Shown: piece after piece, positions 24,351-36,019 of the stretch
Position numbering within the stretch: the stretch's first letter is position 1
How the letters are laid out: every line of letters begins with the position of its first letter
NCBI GenBank assembly: GCA_964034945.1
Contig: OZ035962.1
Span: 16,611,388 to 16,675,387 of the forward strand
Reading direction: 5' to 3'
DNA length: 64,000 bases
Source: Chrysopilus asiliformis
Taxonomy: Eukaryota > Arthropoda > Insecta > Diptera > Rhagionidae
Translations under genes and position numbers: made by a program
The notes under the pieces: generated by a model
What the model saw: the letters and a program-made list of their open reading frames with translations, nothing else
What the model was told of the DNA's origin: nothing
The model's database searches: none

Positions 24351-25062
24351 ATTTTACTTTCCTCTGCTAAAGACGGAAGGTATTGTTTTCATGATGGAGA
24401 CCGACTCGAGAACGGGGACAGATACAAAAATTTTTGACGGGTACGAAATCCGTTTCAGGTAAAGTTATGAGGATGTCTGTGCATTTTTCTCTTGGTCTGA
24501 TGGTCTGTCGGTCTCTCGGTCTGTCGGTCTATCGGTCTGTCGATCTGTCGGTCTGCCCGCTTTACATTAAATAGCTCGAGAACGCGTTGAGCTAGAGACT
24601 TGAAAATTTTTGTGAATGAGTTTTTCGAAAATCGTAGTTTTCTGTCGACTTTTGGGAAAGTAACTAATAACGGGTAACTCCAATACAATTATTTTGAAAA
24701 AATAGAGTTGTTTAGGAATTTTTCGAAACCTATGCGCTATTGGGAAAAAATGATTATAACAAAATTTAAAGCATACAAAATTTTTGCTCATTTTTTTGCT
24801 TTGACGATTTTTACATGTCTCTAACAGTTCTCAAGATATTTAAAAAAAATACATTATCATTTTGAAAATTTCTCAAAAACTGTGCGCTTTTATGAAAAAT
24901 TGCATATAACCCAATTCAAAAAAAATAAAATTTCCTGCATTTGTCTGTTAACGGTTTTTACGTATCTGCAACGATTCTCGAGATATTTGAAAAAAATATG
25001 ATGTTTAAATTTTTTTTGCGAAACCAAATATTGCAGAAGAAAGTTTTGTATTGATCACAACG
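24351..25062 (+). repeat. GTCY-microsatellite repeat, family 3, near complete
   Basis: The copy begins ATTTTACTTTCCTCTGCTAA and has a GTCY core at 24490-24556. It continues through tandemly related subunits, each with 'tcgagatatttgaaaaaa' or similar and 'aaaattt' blocks. It ends with GCAGAAGAAAGT, an imperfect inverted copy of ACTTTCCTCTGC, followed by a small stem-loop (TTGTATTGATCACAA). The order of terminal repeat, microsatellite, second terminal repeat and 3' stem-loop is the DINE-1/HINE plan. It encodes no protein. Confidence 0.7.
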
Positions 25063-25297
25063 GATATTTTTAGACAAATTTGTGGGAAGTTTTATAAAAT
25101 ACGTCACAAATTTAGGGGGTCCTAAGAATTTGTGGAAAGTTTTATAAAATACATCACTTTAGGTGAGAATTTTCATAAAAAAAATCACAAATTTATCAAG
25201 GCCCATACAATAAAATCGAGAGTGAAACGGCGAAAATTAATATGATTTGTCGTGCAAATTAAGAGGGCATGTTTTAAGTGAGTTTCTAACTTCATTT

Positions 25298-25727
25298 AAA
25301 AACATAACAAAAGCTATAATTGCCAATCTGGCAATCATTGGAGACCCGTATGGTGATATTCGTATCAAAATTCCAACAGTTGTACCAAAATTCCACTTTG
25401 AAGTCAAACTTTCCAATAAGATTTTTTAAAATTTATTCCAATCGGATTTTAATGTATGGGAGTTTTATGTAGAATCATATCCTAAATAACTTTTGTTCTT
25501 GCACTTTTTTGATAAGATGTACCGTTTTTGAGATATTCAGAAAAACCGTTTTCGTTCGTATGGGGGGTACCCCCCCTAATGGTCCATTTTTGCCCATTAA
25601 CGAACTTAGCCTTGCATTTTATGAAAAACGAATCTGCGCAAAATTTCAAGTCTCTAGCTCAATTCGTGCGCCCGCAATCCGCGACGGACGGACGAACGGA
25701 CAGACAGACAGACAGACGGACAGACGG

Positions 25728-25765
<38 letters not shown>

Positions 25766-25926
25766 GGACAGACAGACGGACAGACGGACGGACATGCAGA
25801 AATTAATTATTTTTATCATTCTAAACACACTGGTGTAATTCATTTTTTTGTGTGATGACGGGATCTTGGCGTTACAAACGGTAAGGCAAAGTTAATATAC
25901 CCTTTGGTTTCACCATACGGGTATAA
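25298..25926 (-). repeat. GTCY-microsatellite repeat, family 1 (HINE/DINE-1-like)
   Basis: Read on the minus strand the element starts TTTATACCCGTATGGTGAAA and soon reaches GGGTATATTAAC, giving TATACCC/GGGTATA inverted pairs. It has a long GTCY core (25681-25793 on the + strand) and a second copy of ACCCGTATGGTGA in inverted orientation at 25344-25356. Beyond that it ends with the stem-loop ATTGCCAATCTGGCAAT and 'gttatgttt'. These are the hallmarks of DINE-1/HINE elements. The open frames on both strands owe their length to the stop-free microsatellite. Confidence 0.8.
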
Positions 25927-27823
25927 AAATATAAAGGCCTTGTATGAAGTTAAAAAATTGCTCAAAAAATCATCCCTTGAGAATTGAAACTTATTCCTAT
26001 GCGAAAAAACAATTCTCAACATACGATATGCAATCCTAACTTACGGTTGACATTGAATAACAATTATAAATTCGTTTATATGCTCTATTCAATTATTGGG
26101 CTCGCAAACACACCAAAAAGGTTAAAACAATATTTTTTGAGTGACTTGTCTTTCAATCATTTTCTACTATCCGAACCACATGTTTACAAATTCTATATTC
26201 ATTTTTTCATAATAAAAGTATTGAAATAAATCATGTTAAACTAAAATCCGTCATTGAATTATTTACCTATTTACCCACTTTTGAATAATTACTCTGACCT
26301 CTGTGATTCTGAACTTTTCAATATTTTTGGTAATTATTATGCAACAAGCGAAAACCTTTTTATGTAATTTACCTGACTGATTGATGATATTTCGGCAGAA
26401 TATTTCTTCATTAATGGAGTCAAGTGCACGCATCTTCTTTATCTTTTTTAGTTTTTGCTTACTTAATCTACCTTAATTTAATAAGAAAAGTATGTTATTG
26501 TGTAATCACAATAAATAAATTCTTATATGCGTGCTTGTAGTTTAATGGAAGGATTTTAATAAAAGCGTGGTTGCGTTTTGGCTTAAGGGTTTGAATACAA
26601 AATATGTTTCAGAAAGCCGAAGAATTTTTTTTTTTTGTGAACGTCGGGCATTCGCATATTTTTTAAACCAGTGGAGCGCAATTGGACCTGATAGAATGAG
26701 ACGGCAACAGCTCCGCTGATGTTGAGTTTGAAGTCAACTCAAAAAGTCCCGGGACGTCGAATTTTTAGTTACAAAATTCACACGGATAGGCGCTACTATC
26801 TATGCAGAATTAGTTTCAAAACCCACCACAAGCGGCATTATTATCTGCTTATGATCACATTTGACAAAAAATGACACCCGTTGTGCCAAAGTGGGGGCCA
26901 TAGTCGACAGAAACATGACGCCTGCCGTTGACACTCCAATTCTGTTTAACTCTTTACTCAATAAAATTAACTGGTACCATTATTTATTCATACATGGAGA
27001 TGAACCTCAATTTGTGAAACATGCGTTACTCCTTGACTTCGGAGAGACAAAGTTCCATTCCGTTCACATTCGCACCTTTAATTTTTTGAACCGTTACAGG
27101 GATTTTGATGCGGTTTTACTATTATACAGGTCGTACCGCTGTAATTTCAAGTCAACTCAAAGTAGATAATAGTTACTGCATGTTACTATTGACACCATCA
27201 TTGTTGACTAGTTATATTATAACGAGTTTGTAAAAAGAAAGTTTTTTCCACAAAAAAACACGTTCTATATACTTGATTTAACAGGATCATGTTTCTCTTT
27301 CCATGGTACTACATCCCAGGATAGGATTAGATCTCTTCTCATGAGTTTTCGGAACAATTTGCATTCCATGAATGGGATGATTCTATAAACTTGTGGTGAA
27401 AATCCGTTAACCGGAAATAACCAAAATGGCGGTTTTTTAAAAATCCCAATTTCGTTTGTGGCGATTTACTCCGAAATTGCGCGTTTTTCAGTAGTCTTTA
27501 TCGGAGAAAATGACATTTTCTAGACTTTTGCCTTTTACCAGAACTACGTATATCAAACCGTTATCGATATTTACCGTTAATATTTATTTAAAAATTAGTT
27601 TTTTGCGCCGAAAGTCGAAATTTTGTGCGTTAAACTAAATTTTGAACCAGATCCCAGCAAAGGTTTAGGAGCAGAGGGTTTAGCGGATGAGAATTGGGTG
27701 TATTTCCTGAAATTCGAACAATTTTTGATGATGTGTTGTAAAAACCCGCATTTTTTCTCATAATACCTATTAATTATTGGGTAATAATATAACCACAATC
27801 AGATATCTCGAAATTTAGTGTTT
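25927..27823. other. Intron 1 sequence between two family 1 repeats, unassigned
   Basis: I see no exon or clear element. The open frame 26861-27169 (102 codons) has no recognisable motif. Short direct repeats ('aagtcaactcaaa') occur at 26730-26745 and 27149-27162. Confidence 0.45.
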
Positions 27824-28404
27824 TATACCCGTATGGTGAAAACAAAGGGTATATTAGATTTGCCTTACCGTTTGTAACGCCAAGATCCCGGCATCACACA
27901 AAAAAATGAATTACACCAGTGTGTTTAGAATGATAAAAAAAAGTTGAATTTAGCATGTCCGTCCGTCCGTCCGTCTGTCCGTCCGTCCGTCTGTCCGTTC
28001 GTCCGTCCGTCGCGGATTGCGGGCGCACGAATTGAGCTAGAGACTTGAAATTTTGAGCAGATCGGTTTTTCGTCAAATGCGAGGCCAAGTTCGTTCATGG
28101 ACAAAAATGGACTATTAGGAGGGGTACCCCCCAAACAAACGAAAACGATTTTTCCGAATATCTCAAAAACGGTGCATCTTATCAAAAAAGTCCAAGAACA
28201 AAAGTTATTTAGGATATGATTCTACATAAAACTCCCATACATTAAAATCCGATTGGAATAAATTTTAAAAAATCTTATTGGAAAGTTTGACTTCAAAGTG
28301 GAATTTTGGTACAACTGTTCGAATTTTGATACGAATATCACCATACGGGTTTTCAATAATTGCCAGATTGGCAATTATAGCTTTTGTTATGTTTATATTT
28401 ATAA
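27824..28404 (+). repeat. GTCY-microsatellite repeat, family 1, forward copy
   Basis: The copy starts TATACCCGTATGGTGAAAAC, reaches GGGTATATTAGATT within 30 bases, and has GTCCGTCCGTCT-type repeats at 27958-28012. The inverted partner TCACCATACGGGT ends at 28350. After it comes the near-perfect stem-loop ATAATTGCCA...TGGCAATTAT (28356-28378) and the tail 'agcttttgttatgttt'. The beginning is strikingly like the 5' end known for Drosophila DINE-1 (TTATACCCGT, then GGGTATACTAGATT, then GTCY repeats). It is opposite in orientation to the other three copies in the window. Confidence 0.82.
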
Positions 28405-31400
28405 TTCGATATCCTTCACGGTTTTTGAGAAATTTTATATTCATAGTTGTAATAGTAGCACAATCAGGATTATAAATGGTCAAACTTCTCACACCTTTCC
28501 ATATTATTTATAATATTGAATATGTAAAAATAACTTTATGTATGGTCTGACTAAATTTTTTATAGAATTATATGAAATTCCAGCATTTCTTTGTCGTCTG
28601 ATGACAGGTAACCAGAATTCCATCTCTAGATGATAAAATCAAGTTATAAATTTTTACGGTTACTGGAAATCAAGTCATTACCAAGGTTACCATATTTTTA
28701 AAGTGTGTAGGCAGCTTCTGGCACTAAATTCCATATGTCTTCTAATCCAGTTAAATAGAAACCAATCGCTTATTAAATTTTATTTAAGATGTGATGTGAT
28801 ATCAGTCGGCCCGTCACCATTTCTCAAGAATGAGATTAACTCCAAATAGTTTCAATTTCAATTTCACTAAAAATGATCTCAGATACAGAAAAACTCTAAC
28901 TGACATTTGCGGAAGAAAGAATTTTTAGTATCTGCATGACAAGTGAAAAACGAAGTCCAACTCAAATACACACAAAATATTTTTCTGCTGAAAATGTCTA
29001 TCTCGTTATACTTGTTAGCAGTATCTGCGACTACATATTATACGAAACAAGTTATCACATTATTATCCGTTGATTCGTTAAGCTATAAACGGACAGTTGT
29101 ATTAAGTAACAGAAACTTGACGCAAACTTTTGTTTTCTTTATCGAAATCTGGTTGAAAAGACGGAAACAATCAACAAACATCAAATATTGAATTTACCCA
29201 TAAGGCTAACAACATTAAATGATTTGCATATCAAAGGTGAGGAGAGAAAAAAAAACAGAATTTTCAAAAATGATTAATTAAATTTCAATTTAAAATTACA
29301 CTGACCCTCACCCGATTCCGTACTCACCTGTCAAAAAAAATTTTTCGGGTTCATCGCTTAAGTCTTTTGTTTTGGCGATGTTAAAATGAGAAAAAAAAAC
29401 TAATTCAAGAGTTTTTTTGTGTTCAAGAATTCGGGCACAAGAACTTGAATTGTGTTCTGAATTATATATATATATATATACTAAATGAATGTAATGTGAA
29501 ACTAGTTATGAGAACTACTGCATATGAAAACTACACAAAGAAAAAATTTCAATAATAAGGAAATATTTTTTACGTGACCAAAGAAGTGTACAGAAAAAGT
29601 TCGATGAAAAATCAAAAATAATAAAAATGAAAACTTTATGGTTTTAAAACCTGTACAAATGATGAACGTTTTCCTGAGAAATGCATTCCACAATGAATAA
29701 AAAAAACATTCGAGCAAAACCGCACCAATCTTAATAAACAAGAAGTGATCTTTTTATGCATTTAACAGCATTTAAGTTCAAGTTACTCAAAATAACTTCG
29801 AGTATTTGAGTAGTTATTCGTGTGAAGTGTGGATAATTCAAGCTAAAACTTTTGGTGACAAAAACTAAAAATAAAACCGGTGAAAATTACCCTCAAGGCG
29901 ACTTACCTGTCGTTCCCCACTGAATGAATAAAGGTAGTGGTGGTCAAAAAAAACTATTCCAAACAAACTTCAGCGTGTCAGTAAAACTGCATTTTGACCA
30001 TTGGATATTTTTTGGGCAGTTGTGCCGGTGATAAGACTGTATTTTTGTAAACAACTTCAAAATGTGAAGATGATTTCTTGCAGAAAGTCGTTTAGTCATT
30101 GAAGAGAGTATGGTTTTCAATGATCAGATTTCAAACAACAGGGAATTTCGAAGCAATCATCACCATCATCTCAACTTTAATAATCTCCATCGTCATTTTA
30201 ATTGTCATCATCATGGGTTCGTTTGGAATAAGTGAAAGTGATGTTTCCCCAAAGCGATATTTTCGTTTTGTGATCATTGGGGAACCTTTAAATCCGTAAT
30301 CTAGCTGACCGTTAATTTTCATTCACGTGAACTTTTTTTTCAGATGCGATACAATCAATAAGTTAATGATCTTTTATATTTGGTAATTTGTATTACAATT
30401 ACGATTAATCGCGATCACATGAAAAAATTCTTTAATATTCGTGATTTCGATGGCGATCTTTTGTAACAAATTTGTAAATGTAATTTTAAGGAGTGTCGGT
30501 TATTCGAATTTTCGGTCACTTGCGTAATAGAAAAAATAATTATGGTAATTTTTAGGTAAAAAGAGAGATCAAAAACATTTTTTGCCATTTTTAAGACAAA
30601 GACTGTTATCTAGACTATCGAACAAACGAGTCGAACGCACGGAGTCCAACACGCACCGAAATGGAGTTTGAGGGAGTCAATCACCTTTCGGAGAAAATCG
30701 AACTGCGGGCTAGGGAGTTCGCAATCGTTTCCTATAGGTGTTAATTTTTAACAATTTTCCAGTGTTAAATACACTTATTAGAGGAGTAAAAAAACAAATA
30801 AATTTCACCTAACATATTATTTTTTCTTTTTGCAAGCATTTGAGTGTTCTTTTTTTTCTCGTGTTTTCAAAGGTCTCAAAAGGAGATGGACCCTCTCGAT
30901 TTGTAAACCATTCGCCTTTCCAATAGGCTATGGAAGCCAATTGGTAAGCCTCTTCTAAACGTAAACACCATTGATAATGGAAATAACTCCCAAAAAGAGT
31001 TTGAGTCAATATTTGCCTCCTTTTCAGAGTTAATTCAAAATTGTGGTCAAAGCGGTGTATATTTAGCTCTTTAACCCTTTGCGGACCGGGAAGTAAACAA
31101 CAATAAATCAATAACCAAGACTTTTTTTCGTTGAAAATGGTTCCAGAAAGTATTTAAAAAAAACTAATTTTATAGAGGGGTGGTATTTACGCCAACAAAG
31201 GGTTAAACCAGAAATGCTAAAATAACTCCACACTACGGTGTTAATTTTTTCTGAATAACACTTCGAGGTGCTTACTTTTAGCTATGAAAGTATCATGACT
31301 ATTCTGGAATCTGAAGTTAAAATGTAAAACAAAACTCAGGTGACTCGATTCGCCACTCAATTGGTATTCTGGTATTCTGAAATTTGCGATGAGTAATTCT

Positions 31401-31510
31401 ATCCTCAAAACTTTACTATGATCGTAATCGAACAAAAGTGAAACGTAGCAACAAATTGAGGGGAGATCGAACAAACTTAACGCTACTTAGGATTCCAGAA
31501 TAGGCATGTA
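28405..31510. other. Intron 1 sequence, unassigned
   Basis: No exon is supported. There is a short (TA)n run at about 29464-29481. The segment 30800-31100 shares 'tttttgcaagcatttgag' with 38437-38454, so it probably contains a diverged repeat, and the open frame 30809-31111 there is not a gene. The rest is AT-rich. Confidence 0.45.
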
Positions 31511-32423
31511 GGGTAAAGTCGGGTGATATGGCACTTTAGGTGATATGGCACCCTTTCAAATTCTCCCATTGGCAACACTAGAATCAAAATCATTCTCCAA
31601 GAACTTAGTTCAGTTTCTCCAATAAGGCCGAAGTGTGAAGACCGCGAAACAAAAGCTCTTTTCATTTTGTTTTTGTGTGACAGAACAGGAAAAAAAAGTT
31701 GAAATTTTAGACGAACTACTTTTTGTTGTTTTTTGAGTGGCTGAATTTTGGTAAGTACAGTTGGAGCAAGTTTACCGTTCACAAACCAAAACAAGCAGAA
31801 TCTGATGTGTTTTCGTTTGTGTGTATGAAACAGACTTGATTGAGCGCGAGTTTTCAGTAAAATATGAAAATCATTGGCGATGTGTGAAAGGAGAAATGGC
31901 ACCTTTTTTCTGAGGTGATATGGAACGGGTGCCAAACCCGAGAAAACAAAAGGCTCCAATCCTTACTTCCTCAGAAAACGTAACTAATCAAAAAAAAATC
32001 AATTACGAAAGAACGAGCGATGGTAGATGAAACCACATCTGAAGAAGAAAATATTGCATTACAAGACGACTCCGATAGGTTTGAAGATTTTGAGGAAAAC
32101 ATTTGCACTGGATGTGGTGAAGACTATGCTAAGACCACTAAACCCGACGAGTGGGTTAAATGCATTGTTTGCCATTTGTGGTCCCATGACTCATGCACAT
32201 CATTTGTCAACACTTGCAACTCGTGTGGCAAAAAGGACTTAAAAAACAAGTATATTTTGTTAAAATTTTTACTTTTTTAGGAGTGAAATCCTATTTATTT
32301 TTTATTTTTGTTTTACTAGTTGATTTTAAGAATAAAAACGTTTTTGTTTGAATCAAAAATCTCTTTTACTTTTTGGGTTATGCCGATTTAAAAAAAAGGG
32401 TGCCATATCACCCGACTTTACCC
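31511..32423 (+). mobile_element. Pogo-like DNA transposon, internally deleted
   Basis: Inverted ends of 24 bp (GGGTAAAGTCGGGTGATATG and reverse complement) are flanked by TA on both sides. The element is 913 bp. The motif 'gatatggcac' also occurs as subterminal repeats. It retains only the 3' part of a transposase frame (32020-32280), so the catalytic domain is gone. The TIR style, the TA target and the zinc-finger tail fit the pogo/Tigger group. The 158-codon frame on the minus strand (31483-31959) spans the left end and is a by-product. Confidence 0.85.
32020..32280 (+). pseudogene. Remnant C-terminus of a pogo-like transposase (PHD-like zinc finger)
   Basis: The 86-residue frame has an acidic N-terminal part (residues 2-28) and then a zinc-binding pattern: C29-x2-C32, C48-x2-C51, H56-x2-C59, C66-x2-C69, with DEWVKC before C51 and LWSHDSC around H56. 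This C4HC3-type arrangement is found at the C-terminus of many insect pogo-like (DDE_1) transposases. The DNA-binding and DDE catalytic parts are absent, and the flanking inverted repeats enclose it, so it is the surviving end of the transposase. The ATG is simply the first in frame. A small independent PHD-like protein is a less likely reading. Confidence 0.75.
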
Positions 32424-35337
32424 TATATCTATGTTATGTCTAATAGGTATGTCGGTCTTTCTGGTTGTTTTTCTGTGTGGTCCGTTTTTCTATAACCCTA
32501 GAACCACTGAACTGATTTGAACGAAATTTTTGAAGAGGTGTTTACGCGCGTCAAGAGCGAGTTTTTGCCAAGGTACCTCTTTCTTGTTTCATTCCCTTGA
32601 GTCTTCGGTACCATAAACCCATTAAAATCCGCTACTAGAATGTAACCAAGCAATCAAATATAGGTTTCAGGGATTTTTTTTATTGATCCTATTAGAATCT
32701 TGTTTCCAAACCTGTGGGTCGCGAACCCCTGGTGCTCTTCGAACAAAAAAAGTTTTAAAAACCCCGCCAGGGTAACAGAAAAGTTAAAAACAATTACGTT
32801 ATTGCGACTAAAAAGGATTTGATGGAAACTTTTAATCCAGATGGAGAAAAATATTGTTTAATCACCATAAGTGGAGACATCTATAAAAATCTATGAAAAT
32901 TACCTTTGTTGTACCGAAATACAAAATTTTTTATAATCACTGTATTATTACCTCGGTTCGAGAACGCTTCGATTCGTGTACGTTTCGGTTCGTAAACTAC
33001 TTTTCAGCCCAAAAAATGAAAAAAAAATCACATTGGAGAACCATTACCTATAAAAGGGAGCTCATTTTATCGAAGGGGGCTGAAAATCTTTACTTTCTTC
33101 ACAAAACATCTTTACTCTTTTCTTCATTATTTAGACAAAATGGCGTCCGGCGTTTTTATTTTTTGGAAAATTTTGTACATATTTATGGGTATTTTTTTAA
33201 GACCTTTCATTTGACATCCATCACGATGAATTTTACGATGGGACGATTTACACAAAACGGCGTCCAGCGGCACCCATTTTGTATTTTTTATGACCTTATT
33301 TTCTATGGCCTATGTTACTAGCAATACTAAAATGATTCCAACAACACTTACATCGTCAAAATCAGCTCACCAAAAAATTGATAAGCCGCCCGCCTGCCAG
33401 ATTACAAGAAAACACATTACCACCCTCCTTAAGTAGTCGTGTAAAAATTATTGGATTAAAAAACGGTTAATCCAATAAAATTAATTAATTAAAAAAACCA
33501 GAACACTATCAAAATCAGCTTTAAAAGTTAAAATGTAAAAAAAAATTAATGGGTGTTAAAAAACTTGTTAAGAAAAAATCAAAAAAAAATCTCATTTTAA
33601 ATTAACCACTGTACTTCTGAAATTCTATTTTAAAGCGGCATTGAAGAATTTCACGATTCCAAGAAGACTTTTTCTTTTTAGTGCATCATTAAAAATCCAA
33701 GTTAGAATTATTTTGAGTTACGATCATCGAAAATTATCTAAAAATACAAAAACAGGTCAGAATCTTCTTCATTTCAAGCCGGTTGCTTTGTTATCAAAAA
33801 CGCGGAAGTCCACGACTTTTTTTTTCTAAGTCAAATCGCGTACGATGCAGGTGACTAATTCCGTATTTTAGTTAAGCGTAATATTTTGATTATATCTATG
33901 GTAATTTATCGAATATAATTAACGATTTCGATTCGAAACAATTTTTACTACTGCACACAAATAGGAAAAATCATTCACTTCTTGTTTGAAATGCGTAAGC
34001 GGTAGTTAGGTTAGGTCAGGATTTTTCATTGACGGAGATTGTGTTCACCTGTTCAAAACTGAAAATCAACCCGAAATCGGGAAACAATTTAGAGCCACAT
34101 TATCGATAAACAAAACATTTAAAATCATTTAATATGGAACTAGATTGTTTCGCCTACGAAATTTAAAACAATTATGATTCCAAATTGAATATTTTGTCTG
34201 CATATTTGAATTTAAGCACTAAAATATGCAAACATATCAATATTTCTTACATGTTTTTGAAAGTTTTGAGTTTTTGCTGAAAAAAACGCATGTTTGCTAA
34301 AATTTTTGGGATAATAAAAGTTGGATAATTTATCGAAGAACATCCTAGAAAAAATATTTCCTTCGATTTAATATATCGGAAAATAAAATAAAATTCTTCG
34401 TTTTTAAACCTAAAATCTTTTCTCCACTTGGCTACACTTTGTCTCGAATATTACTTAGTTTTTCGAAAAAGAAACGAATAAAATAAGAAGAATTCATAAG
34501 ATAAATGAGATGTTAAAATACGATACAAGATAACTGAGTAAATCTACTTCTCTAAATTATGCAGAGGTGTCCAACGAAGGTTGACTTGATCTAAGCATGT
34601 GACCGTTGATTATTCGATTTTTTTATGGATATTTAAAACTTTTTCTATTAGATGAAGAGATCACCTTCCGCATTCCCTTGAAATTTGTTTTCAGTTCGTT
34701 TATCGTTTAAGTCAAAATACTGTCGTAAATTTTTTCTATGATCTCAGATGGAATCCACCTGTCGCAGTGTTTAGTAAAGTAGTTATGGAAGTAATTAATC
34801 AAATTTGAATTAGAGAATATAGCAATAAACTATTAGTTGATCACTAAAATTGGTTTGTAGCACTGAAAACGCCGGCCCTACCATAGTGCAGAAGGTGCAA
34901 AAGCCCGGGGTACATTCATAAAGAGGCGTCGCAATAACCAATTAAAAAATAAAATAAATATTTCTTTTTATTTTGGGAAATCTCAGTCACAAGAAATATT
35001 GCAACTATGTATATAGTGATTGTTTTTTCATTTTCAAGTCCAAAACAAACTTCTAAAACTCATATTAGTTAGCTTCAGTTAATATTTAATGCAATTTTCT
35101 TATTTTCGAAATGAAAATAAGAAAATTGTACTGTTTCGAAAATTAATTCCATTAAATATTGTCTTCAAATCGCACTGATCCAGGAGAGAATGGTGGGATT
35201 ATCTTTAGAAAAACAGTAGGTAGAAAAACTAAATTATATGCATGTTTTTTAAATGTTCTTGAGCTATACAGACCAATGTTTTTCATAAATAGCTGCACCG
35301 GGTTCTGAGGTTTGTGTGGAAAACTTTGCTCTACATA
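32424..35337. other. Intron 1 sequence, repeat fragments, no exon found
   Basis: Around 32440-32600 the text 'gaaccactgaactgatttga' resembles common arthropod retroelement tails; this is weak. The open frame 32893-33321 (142 codons) contains the repeated phrases 'aaaatggcgtccggcg' and 'aaaacggcgtccagcgg' and shows no protein motif. A 15-base inverted stretch ('caattttcttattttcg') occurs near 35092-35127. Confidence 0.4.
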
Positions 35338-35411
35338 GCTCCAGTACATCAGTGGTTAAGCGTTCAGCCTATGATGTTCGGGGATGTGGGATCGGATCTC
35401 TTTGGGTAGCA
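35338..35411 (+). repeat. tRNA-like segment, probable SINE head or tRNA pseudogene
   Basis: GCTCCAGTACATCAGTGGTT contains an A-box-like block (ATCAGTGGTTAAGCG), and 40 bases on GGGATCGGATCTC is a degenerate B box. Spacing and order match a tRNA or a tRNA-derived SINE. The acceptor stem does not close properly and the B box is altered, so it is not a functional tRNA gene. No other copy is visible in the window, which leaves SINE against pseudogene open. Confidence 0.45.
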
Positions 35412-35798
35412 GAACGATGTTCTGGCCATTGAAAACTTGCTTGAAAAAGTATGACGGAAGAAAATGCTCTAACAAACACCCTTACAAATGTGACAATTTC
35501 CCTCTTGCGAAAAAAAAACCTTACAAATGTGGCAATTTCTTCTCCGGCACGACCTCGCTTTTATGGTTCAAAAATTCAACTTTTTTGGTTAAAAATTCAA
35601 TCAGAAAGATGAAAATTTAAACCATTTGGTTGAAAAAGGCTTTGTTTACAAATTTTAAGCTTTTTGGTTGAAAATTTAAACTTAATTTAGTTAGGATAAA
35701 TATGTAAAAGGTTTAAAAATTTGACGAAAAATTCCCACCGCGTATTAAGCTGAGGATTAAGGCGAATGGAGATACCACGTAAAAAACGCGTTGATAAA

Positions 35799-36019
35799 GG
35801 GCCTTACCAATGACCCGTGACTAACTTAGTAACAGCTTTTGGTGTGTCCGAAACGGGCTATTTGCTTGCTAATTCTAGTAAGTTTTCACACCTTTATCAC
35901 AGCGAATTTAAAACTTTTCAATAAAAACTAGGATTTGAACCGAAATTAGCAAGCAAATAGCCCGTTTCGCACACACCAAAAGCTGTTACTAAGTTAGTCA
36001 CGGGTCATTGGTAAGGCCC
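35799..36019. repeat. 221-bp MITE, almost perfect 76-bp inverted arms
   Basis: The left arm (35799-35874) starts GGGCCTTACCAATGACCCGT. The right arm (35944-36019) is its reverse complement with a single mismatch. The spacer is about 69 bases. AAA lies on both sides, a possible 3-bp target duplication. A GGGC start and 3-bp duplication again resemble PIF/Harbinger MITEs (compare 1975-2171). If transcribed within the lectin pre-mRNA it would fold into a long hairpin. Confidence 0.85.

Noticed and set aside
25681..25793. Regular GACA/GACG repeats considered as a CRISPR-like array
   Set aside because: They are simple tandem tetranucleotides without spacers, in a eukaryotic intron.
25509..25838. 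Open frame of 109 codons with a D/R/Q/T-rich tail; similar frames in the family 1 copies at 27925-28185 (minus) and 52982-53257
   Set aside because: The GACA/GACG microsatellite has no stop in any frame, so long frames are expected. Between the copies at 25298 and 27824, most of the roughly one dozen base differences in the shared frame change the amino acid, which is what neutral repeat DNA does.
26861..27169. 102-codon frame in intron 1
   Set aside because: No recognisable domain, no neighbouring splice sites in a consistent phase, and no similarity to the lectin.
31483..31959. 158-codon minus-strand frame
   Set aside because: It spans the left end and subterminal repeats of the pogo-like element, in the strand opposite to the transposase remnant.
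32893..33321. 142-codon frame in intron 1
   Set aside because: No motif, AT-driven composition, and internal repeated phrases; no splice or promoter support.
35384..35620. Frame containing HPYKC and KPYKC, suggestive of C2H2 zinc fingers
   Set aside because: No complete C-x2-C-x12-H-x3-H unit exists; the phrases come from a local duplication ('cttacaaatgtg').
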